A stretch of 64,000 nucleotides of DNA from an uncultured Cycloclasticus sp. (GTDB taxonomy: Bacteria; Pseudomonadota; Gammaproteobacteria; Methylococcales; Cycloclasticaceae), in NCBI GenBank assembly GCA_913057515.1, contig CAJXOJ010000009.1, forward strand, positions 20,287 to 84,286, given 5' to 3'. The position numbers were made by a program, and so were the translations under genes. The notes under the pieces were generated by a model. The model searched no databases. It was given only the letters and a program-made list of their open reading frames with translations, and had not been told where the DNA came from. Below, one piece after another: positions 58,288 through 64,000 of the stretch. Position 1 is the stretch's first letter. Every line of letters starts with the position of its first letter.

Positions 58288-58839
58288 ATGAAGCGGATGA
58301 GTTACAACATAGCCATGTTATTAGCATTGGTATTAAGCAATACGGTATTAGCCACAGATCGCTACTTATTAAATGCTGGTGATGTGTTAGATATTTCAGT
58401 GTGGAATGAAGAGACGCTAAAAAAATCAGTGTTGGTGTTACCGGATGGAACCGTTTCTTTTCCTTTAGCCGGTGAGTTATTAGCTAAAGGTAAAACTGTC
58501 TCAGAACTTGAGCAGGAGCTTAAAAATAACTTATCAGAGTTTTTAGCAGACCCAGTTGTTACGGTTGTTGTGGCTAATGTAAGTGGCAATACAGTTCATA
58601 TATTAGGTAAGGTGCAAACTCCGGGTAGTTTCGTTATGAGCCAAAATTTAAATGTGATGCAGGCATTAAGTTTAGCAGGGGGCCTATCAGCATATGCAAA
58701 GGAGAATAATATTATTGTTTTACGTCAGCAAGAAGCTACTCAAACAGTAATTAAGGTTCGTTATGCTGATATTAAAGATGGTGATAATATTTCTACCAAT
58801 ATTCAGTTAAAAAGCGGCGATGTTATCGTTATACCTTAG
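58288..58839 (+). CDS. XrtA-system polysaccharide export protein (Wza-like)
   Basis: Periplasmic/outer-membrane export component, 183 residues, short version of the Wza family. Signal peptide ending near VLA (about 22), then a Poly_export domain (YLLNAGDVLDISVWNEE, about 26-42; LPDGTVSFPLAGELLAKGKTVSELE) and one SLBB-like domain (VHILGKVQTPGSF, about 107-119). No lipobox Cys is visible. AGGGAG lies before the ATG. Followed closely by the beta-barrel gene. Confidence 0.9.
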   Translation: MKRMSYNIAMLLALVLSNTVLATDRYLLNAGDVLDISVWNEETLKKSVLVLPDGTVSFPLAGELLAKGKTVSELEQELKNNLSEFLADPVVTVVVANVSGNTVHILGKVQTPGSFVMSQNLNVMQALSLAGGLSAYAKENNIIVLRQQEATQTVIKVRYADIKDGDNISTNIQLKSGDVIVIP

Positions 58840-58847
58840 GGTTATTG

Positions 58848-60008
58848 ATGTTAAAAAGAACTTTTTGTGCGGCATTCTGTGCTGCAACACTATTTAATGT
58901 ACAAGCGGCAGAGTGGTCATTATCAGGCGGTTTAAACCCATCGCTTGAATATGACGATAATATTTTTATGCGCGAGTCTAATAAGGTTGGAGATTATCAT
59001 GCTAGCATGATCCCAACCCTAAAACTAGCGTATGAAACAGATAATGCAGAAGCCTCTTTAAGTACGGGTTATGTGATGGATCGCTATCACACATCGAGTT
59101 ACCTTGATAATGATGACCCATTCTTTAAGTTAAATACGGCCTATAAAACACAGAGAAGCACGTGGGGTTTAGGGCTGAACTTTTCAGAAAGTTCAAGCCG
59201 TAACGATGCAGCAGATGACACCGGTGATTTTGAAACAAACTCCACCTCTACAACCAAAAGTATATCACCATCATTTTCATATCAATTAACTGAGCGAGAC
59301 AGTTTGTCACTAAGTACAAGCTACTCAGAAAAAACCTATTCAACCACTGATTTTAGTGATAGTAAAAATCGTTCAGTATCAAGCCACTGGCAGCATCAAT
59401 TTACCGAACGCTTTAATGGTGGTGTTAGCTTGTCAGCCAGTAATAATAAATCAACAGGCTTGTTAGAGTTAACAGATGATGACACTTATAATCTTTCGTT
59501 AACATCCAATTATAATATCTCAGAAATTTGGAGTATTGATGGCAGTATAGGGATTAACCATTTAAATAGTCAGCAGACTAATTTATTAGGGGCAACCGAT
59601 AAAACCAAAAGTACAGGTCCTTCTTCAAGTATTAACGTGTCGTATAAAACGGATATTAACCAAGCCAATCTAAGTATTTCACGTTCAATTTCACCATCTA
59701 GTACGGGTGATGTTAACGAGCAAGACAAAGTTAGCGTGGGGTGGAGCAGGTCACTAAATGAAAGACTAACAGCAGGCATTCGGGGTAGTTACCAAGAAAC
59801 AAGTTCAGCGATAGATAATGACAGTAATGATAGAGAAAATATTAGCATCTCTCCATCTATCAACTGGCAATACTCACCCGACTCAACTTTTTCCTTATCG
59901 TATAACTATCGGCAACAAAAAGAATCAGCCCTTAATACAAACGTTAGCAGCCACGCCATTATGTTAACGTTTAACTACAATTGGCATGGCATTAATGTAT
60001 CCCGCTAA
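58848..60008 (+). CDS. Outer-membrane beta-barrel protein of the XrtA locus
   Basis: 386 residues from the ATG at 58848 (a TTG one codon earlier is not needed). Signal peptide ending near VQA (about 19). The rest is alternating Ser/Thr/Tyr-rich beta strands (for example SLSTSYSEKTYST, ISISPSINWQYSPDSTFSLSYNYRQ) with a final aromatic-rich strand, as in the TIGR03016-type outer-membrane proteins that accompany XrtA genes. Its role is presumably polysaccharide passage across the outer membrane; assignment rests on fold pattern and context. Confidence 0.82.
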   Translation: MLKRTFCAAFCAATLFNVQAAEWSLSGGLNPSLEYDDNIFMRESNKVGDYHASMIPTLKLAYETDNAEASLSTGYVMDRYHTSSYLDNDDPFFKLNTAYKTQRSTWGLGLNFSESSSRNDAADDTGDFETNSTSTTKSISPSFSYQLTERDSLSLSTSYSEKTYSTTDFSDSKNRSVSSHWQHQFTERFNGGVSLSASNNKSTGLLELTDDDTYNLSLTSNYNISEIWSIDGSIGINHLNSQQTNLLGATDKTKSTGPSSSINVSYKTDINQANLSISRSISPSSTGDVNEQDKVSVGWSRSLNERLTAGIRGSYQETSSAIDNDSNDRENISISPSINWQYSPDSTFSLSYNYRQQKESALNTNVSSHAIMLTFNYNWHGINVSR

Positions 60009-60024
60009 TAATATAGAGTAAAAG

Positions 60025-61629
60025 ATGGAAGAAGATGTAAAAGGAATCGGCGATTATCTAGAGATTATTAGGCGCCACAAAAAGTTAGTTATATACCCTG
60101 CACTTATTTTAGCGATTATAAGCAGTGCTGTGGCCTTTCTTTTGCCGGCTAGTTATAGATCAACTGGTTTGATTTTAATTGAATCACAAGAAATCCCAAA
60201 TGACCTGGTTCGTTCCACGGTCACTAGTTACGCAGACCAACGAATCGAAGTGATTCGGCAAAAGTTAATGACAACAAGCAATGTCATGCGAATTGTCGAT
60301 AAGTACAAACTCTATCCAGAGAAAAGAAAAACATCATCTCAACAGTTTATTGTTGACATGTTTCGCCAAAGTATATCAGTTGATATGGTGCAGGCAAATG
60401 TTACCGATCCACGAAGCGGGCGAGCTAGGCGAGCAAGCATTGCCTTTAATGTTTCGTTTTTAGACAAAAGCCCACAACGAGCTCAACAAGTAGCCAGTGA
60501 ATTGGTAACGGCCTTTTTAGATGAAAACGTTAAAACACGTACCGCACGTGCAAACGAAACGCGAGCATTCCTAAAAGAAGAGGGCAATAAATTTCAACGT
60601 AAAATTCAATCACTTGAAAAATCAATTGCTGAGTTTAAAGATGAATTTAGTGAAAGCCTACCTGAGTTATTACCCTATAACCTATCAATGGTAGAGAGTT
60701 TACAAGAAGGCTTGTTAGCAAACCAGAACCAAGCGGTGGAACTTAAAGATCAAGTGCTGACCATGAGTGTTGAACTAGCTAACTTAGATGCACTATATCC
60801 AGGCGCCGGTACAGACAACCCTGTGAGTAGTGAACAAAAATTAGCACAAGCAAAGGTGCAATATGCGCAATTGCAAACTAAATACTCCAGTAACCACCCT
60901 GATATTAAGCGGCTAAAACGTGAGATTGAGGGTTTAGAGCTTGATCTAAGTAATAGCACGGGTAGAACCGATGAATCAATAAAAGCAACCCCATACAAAG
61001 GGCCTTTATACTTAAAAATAAGTTCAAAGATTGATTCAACAGAGCGTGAAATAAAACGCCTTGCAGCGAACAGAATAAAATTGCAGGAAAAACTAGCAGA
61101 TTATGAGAAACGGGTTACAGAGACTCACCAAGTTAAACGAGCATACGATGACTTAACCCGTGATTACGATAACACCTTGGCTAAATACAAGGAGCTTAGG
61201 GCGAAAGAGCTTCAAGCCGAGTTAGGCGAAAATCTTGAGTCTGAAAATAAGGGTGAAAGTTTCACACTAATTGAGCCGCCCACCGTGTCAGCTAAACCAG
61301 AAAAACCCAATAGACCAAAAATATTAGTCATGGGGCTTGTCGCATCATTAAGTGTTGGTTTAGGCTTGGCATTACTATTTGATATGTTAGTGGGTGGAGT
61401 GCGTGGTTATTCCACAATTAGCCGAATACTTGGTGAAGCGCCATTGGTGGTAGTACCGATGATTATTGCACCACAAGATGCGGTTGTTCGTACTGCAGTG
61501 TATAAGGATAAACGTATTATTCTTGGCGCCGTTGGCCTCGCGATACTGACTATTTTAGTTTTTCACTTTTTAGTGATGGATCTTGAAATATTTTGGTTTA
61601 AGCTACTACATAAAATAAGCCTGCTCTAA
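60025..61629 (+). CDS. XrtA-system chain-length determinant (Wzz/GNVR type)
   Basis: Inner-membrane polysaccharide co-polymerase setting chain length, 534 residues. N-terminal Wzz domain with first helix at about 22-40 (YPALILAIISSAVAFLLP), a long periplasmic coiled coil (about 170-400), the GNVR-type end SAKPEKPNRPK before the second helix (about 432-452), then an extra C-terminal helix (about 491-512). The matching kinase is a separate protein, next gene. GAAGATGTA-like start with ATGGAAGAAG. Confidence 0.92.
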   Translation: MEEDVKGIGDYLEIIRRHKKLVIYPALILAIISSAVAFLLPASYRSTGLILIESQEIPNDLVRSTVTSYADQRIEVIRQKLMTTSNVMRIVDKYKLYPEKRKTSSQQFIVDMFRQSISVDMVQANVTDPRSGRARRASIAFNVSFLDKSPQRAQQVASELVTAFLDENVKTRTARANETRAFLKEEGNKFQRKIQSLEKSIAEFKDEFSESLPELLPYNLSMVESLQEGLLANQNQAVELKDQVLTMSVELANLDALYPGAGTDNPVSSEQKLAQAKVQYAQLQTKYSSNHPDIKRLKREIEGLELDLSNSTGRTDESIKATPYKGPLYLKISSKIDSTEREIKRLAANRIKLQEKLADYEKRVTETHQVKRAYDDLTRDYDNTLAKYKELRAKELQAELGENLESENKGESFTLIEPPTVSAKPEKPNRPKILVMGLVASLSVGLGLALLFDMLVGGVRGYSTISRILGEAPLVVVPMIIAPQDAVVRTAVYKDKRIILGAVGLAILTILVFHFLVMDLEIFWFKLLHKISLL

Positions 61630-61662
61630 TCAGCTTAGGCGTCACAATCATAAGATAAAACA

Positions 61663-62496
61663 ATGGATAGAATACAGAAAGCCTTGGATAAGGCAAAACA
61701 GCGCCAAAGTGTTAAACAAACTGAGGTACCATCAAGCAATGTTGACAGGGCGGTGGCCGATGAAAAGGCCGCTGCAGAATCACAATCATTTGATAATATT
61801 AGTTATACTCAAACAAAGGTGGCTAAGGTCTCTCAGCAGAACTTAGAAGAAAAAAGAGTCATCGCAGGAGGCTATGCCAATCCACAATCGGCGGTGTTTA
61901 GAATGTTAAGGACGCATGTGCTACAAAAAATGCGTGCTAAAAACTGGCAAACACTGGCCATTACCTCGCCAACAGCTGGGGAGGGCAAGTCACTTATAGC
62001 TGCAAATTTAGCCGTGGCGATGGCAATGGAATCAAATCAGACGGTATTATTGGTTGATATGGATCTACGTAACCCGAGTATTAATGAATACTTTTGTCTT
62101 AATGCGGAGGTAGGCCTTAAAGATTATATGGAAGGTGATCTGGACTTAACCGATGTGCTCGTTAATCCCTCAATAGAGCGCTTGGTTATTTTACCTGGAA
62201 AGGGACGGGCAGAAAACTCTGCAGAGCTGTTATCCAGTGCAAAAATGACAAGTCTAGTCACCGATTTGAAAACGCAATACGACTCAAGAATGATTATTTT
62301 TGATATGCCGCCTATTTTGCAAACAGATGATGTATTGCTCGCTACAAACCATATTGATTGTGTCTTACTGGTGTTAGAAGATGGTAAAAATAAAGAAGCA
62401 GAAATTGTTAAGTCAACACAGTTATTAGCAGGTAATCACGTATTGGGTACCGTGTTAAATAAATCAGAAAAACCACCGATGCACCAAAACTACTAA
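61663..62496 (+). CDS. XrtA-associated tyrosine autokinase (CpsD/CapB type)
   Basis: Cytosolic BY-kinase partner of the chain-length determinant, 277 residues. Walker A SPTAGEGKSLIAANLA (about 104-119), Walker A' VLLVDMDLRNP (about 126-136), Walker B MIIFDMPP (about 210-217). The C-terminal tail is short with a single Tyr (MHQNY), so it lacks the usual Tyr cluster. Separated from chain-length gene by 33 bases and from the ATPase gene by two. Confidence 0.92.
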   Translation: MDRIQKALDKAKQRQSVKQTEVPSSNVDRAVADEKAAAESQSFDNISYTQTKVAKVSQQNLEEKRVIAGGYANPQSAVFRMLRTHVLQKMRAKNWQTLAITSPTAGEGKSLIAANLAVAMAMESNQTVLLVDMDLRNPSINEYFCLNAEVGLKDYMEGDLDLTDVLVNPSIERLVILPGKGRAENSAELLSSAKMTSLVTDLKTQYDSRMIIFDMPPILQTDDVLLATNHIDCVLLVLEDGKNKEAEIVKSTQLLAGNHVLGTVLNKSEKPPMHQNY

Positions 62497-62498
62497 CG

Positions 62499-63389
62499 AT
62501 GTATACCGAGCACTTTGGTTTAAAAAGCAAACCGTTTAACCTAGTTCCTGATCCGTCTTTTTTATACCTTAGCCCAAACCATAAACGAGCACTAACCATG
62601 TTAGAGTATGGTTTGGTCAGCCATGCGGGGTTTAGCGTAGTTACTGGAGAAATTGGTGCAGGTAAAACAACGCTGATTCGCGCTTTGCTTAAAAAAATAG
62701 ACAGTGATTGTGTTATAGGGTTAATTAATAATACCCATGAATCATTTGGCGATTTAATGGGCTGGGTGTTAGATGCACTTGATATTGAAAGTACAGCCAC
62801 TGATAATGCTGGCCGCTATAGGGATTATATTAACTTTGTTATTGATCAGCATGCGCAAGGTCGACGTGTTGTTTTAATTATCGATGAAGCACAGAATTTA
62901 AGTGTAAACGCACTTGAGGAGTTAAGGCTCTTATCAAATGTAAATATTGACAGTGATATATTTTTACAATTAATCCTAACAGGCCAGCCGGAGCTAATCG
63001 ATAAGCTTAATTTACCAGAGCTAAAGCAGTTTGCACAGCGTATAGGTGTTGAGTTCCATCTAAATGCACTCGATCATGAGCAAACTCAATGTTATATAAA
63101 GCATCGGCTTAAAATGGCCGGTGCAAGTACCGCTGTTTTTACAGATAATGCCTGCTCAGTCGTATATTGTTATACCGAAGGCATACCAAGGCGGATTAAT
63201 AACCTATGCGATTTTGCTATGGTGTACGCCTTTGCCGATGGTAAAGAAAGCATAGGTGTAGACACTATTTTAGACTTAATGAGAGATAAAAAATCATCAC
63301 GTATTATTCAACCATCGAACGAGCTAAAAGAAGATGTGGAAACTGTAAGAGATATGTTGAATAAAAAATATAATGTTGTACTACCTTAA
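62499..63389 (+). CDS. XrtA-associated AAA ATPase (ExeA/GspA-like)
   Basis: Cytosolic ATPase of the type found in exosortase loci, 296 residues. Starts MYTEHFGLKSKPFNLVPDP, Walker A GEIGAGKT (about 49-56), Walker B VVLIIDEAQNL (about 125-135) and GIPRRINNLCD (about 229-239) as the sensor region. Shorter than GspA proteins, with no peptidoglycan-binding domain. Function not established; context points to polysaccharide or exosortase control. Confidence 0.9.
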   Translation: MYTEHFGLKSKPFNLVPDPSFLYLSPNHKRALTMLEYGLVSHAGFSVVTGEIGAGKTTLIRALLKKIDSDCVIGLINNTHESFGDLMGWVLDALDIESTATDNAGRYRDYINFVIDQHAQGRRVVLIIDEAQNLSVNALEELRLLSNVNIDSDIFLQLILTGQPELIDKLNLPELKQFAQRIGVEFHLNALDHEQTQCYIKHRLKMAGASTAVFTDNACSVVYCYTEGIPRRINNLCDFAMVYAFADGKESIGVDTILDLMRDKKSSRIIQPSNELKEDVETVRDMLNKKYNVVLP

Positions 63390-63543
63390 ATATGAAGCGC
63401 TAACTTATTTAAGTGTGAGCGAGTAGGCATTACAAGTAGAACAATCACTTATACTTACGGCAAAGAAAAAGAGTAGCTATGTCTATTATGTACGTTACTA
63501 AATTTAAAGTAGTCAAGTTAAAATGTTAAAGGAGTGGCTTAGT

Positions 63544-64000
63544 ATGGAAGTTTTGATGGTTAAAAAAACTCTTGGCGCACTTATATGTATGAGTGTTTTA
63601 ATGCTTGGTTGTTCAGAAGTTGAACATGATAAAAAAGTTATTGCTAAAATAAATGAAGATATAAGTGAGAACTCCCCAGAGGCGGGACGCACAGGAACAG
63701 TTAGGTATGTTCAGAAGGATAGTCGTGATGGGGTCGCTTCGTTTTCATGGGCGCCACCCAAAGAAATTAGAGAGTCCCGTAAGGATGTGGAGCTGATAAG
63801 GATTGTGGAAAACTCACGTCAAGTGGGTAACCAGAATAATCCGTATAGCTCAGCTAAACCCTCAGGTTCTGATGCTTCAACGTTAAAACTAGCATCATCA
63901 ACAGAATTTGCAGGTTCTGGTAGCTCAGGTAGCTCAGGTAGCTCAGGTAGCTCAGGTAGCTCAGGTAGCTCAGGTAGCTCAGGTAGCTCAGGTAGCTCAG
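63544..64000 (+). CDS. Lipoprotein with Gly-Ser-Ser repeat, 3' end cut by window
   Basis: Open to the window end, so about 152 codons are visible. The ATG at 63544 has AAAGGAG at 63528-63534; an ATG at 63556 is also possible. Signal MEVLMVKKTL, a hydrophobic core and LMLGC make Cys23 the lipidated residue. A charged central part (about 25-110) shows no known domain. From residue 126 the protein becomes Gly-Ser-Ser units coded by a perfect 9-base DNA repeat. It follows the XrtA ATPase gene, so it may be a cell-surface or matrix protein. No homology is recognised. Confidence 0.8.
   Translation, partial: MEVLMVKKTLGALICMSVLMLGCSEVEHDKKVIAKINEDISENSPEAGRTGTVRYVQKDSRDGVASFSWAPPKEIRESRKDVELIRIVENSRQVGNQNNPYSSAKPSGSDASTLKLASSTEFAGSGSSGSSGSSGSSGSSGSSGSSGSSGSS
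63919..64000 (+). repeat. Tandem 9-bp repeat, at least nine identical copies
   Basis: Unit GGTAGCTCA (Gly-Ser-Ser), nine perfect copies from 63919 to 63999 and the first base of a tenth; the array continues past the window. No base differs between copies, so the array is young or kept uniform, and copy number should vary in frame. Confidence 0.97.

Overview
This window looks like chromosomal DNA of an AT-rich marine gammaproteobacterium. The tig-clpP-clpX-lon-hupB-ppiD order, the mltD / methyltransferase / rnhA / dnaQ neighbourhood and the feoABC arrangement are all gammaproteobacterial. A ring-hydroxylating dioxygenase pair with an extradiol dioxygenase, together with an XrtA/PEP-CTERM exopolysaccharide locus, suggests a hydrocarbon degrader such as Cycloclasticus. 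That genus assignment is an inference from gene content; no rRNA gene is present to confirm it.

Layout. 1-9.8 kb: heavy-metal efflux, with the end of a CzcA-type RND pump, a small His/Cys-rich exported protein, and a complete CusC-CusB-CusA-like copper/silver exporter. 10-13.3 kb: an EmrA/EmrB-type drug efflux operon (minus strand) behind a MarR regulator whose promoter carries a palindrome. 13.5-23.9 kb: mixed single genes (methyltransferases, DmeF-like metal transporter, GST, DMT and AbgT transporters, PpiC, an LpxL-like acyltransferase with an altered catalytic motif, a patatin-like protein) and a family 2 glycosyltransferase with an 11-G tract in its 5' coding region. 24.2-27.0 kb: aromatic-ring dioxygenase alpha and beta subunits plus an extradiol dioxygenase (minus strand), ending in a strong terminator. 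27.3-32.3 kb: a trypsin-like protease with a charged helical insertion, the Fur-type controlled feoABC operon, and a CPBP membrane protease. 32.4-41 kb: tRNA-Leu, the protein quality-control block tig-clpP-clpX-lon-hupB, tRNA-Val, tRNA-Asp and ppiD. 41-49.6 kb: a dicarboxylate/amino-acid symporter and an oligopeptide ABC transporter operon with serB inside it. 49.7-55.2 kb: mltD, a methyltransferase, rnhA, dnaQ, gltX, tRNA-Ala and tRNA-Glu.

55.8 kb to the end is an exopolysaccharide locus of the exosortase (XrtA) type: initiating sugar transferase, a PEP-CTERM protein, export protein, outer-membrane barrel, chain-length determinant, tyrosine autokinase, AAA ATPase, and a lipoprotein that runs off the window in a perfect 9-bp Gly-Ser-Ser repeat. 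The leader of the PEP-CTERM gene folds as a cyclic-di-GMP-I (GEMM-I) riboswitch, so synthesis of this exported protein is probably tied to the biofilm second messenger. This is the most interesting signal in the window. The exosortase gene itself is not in the window.
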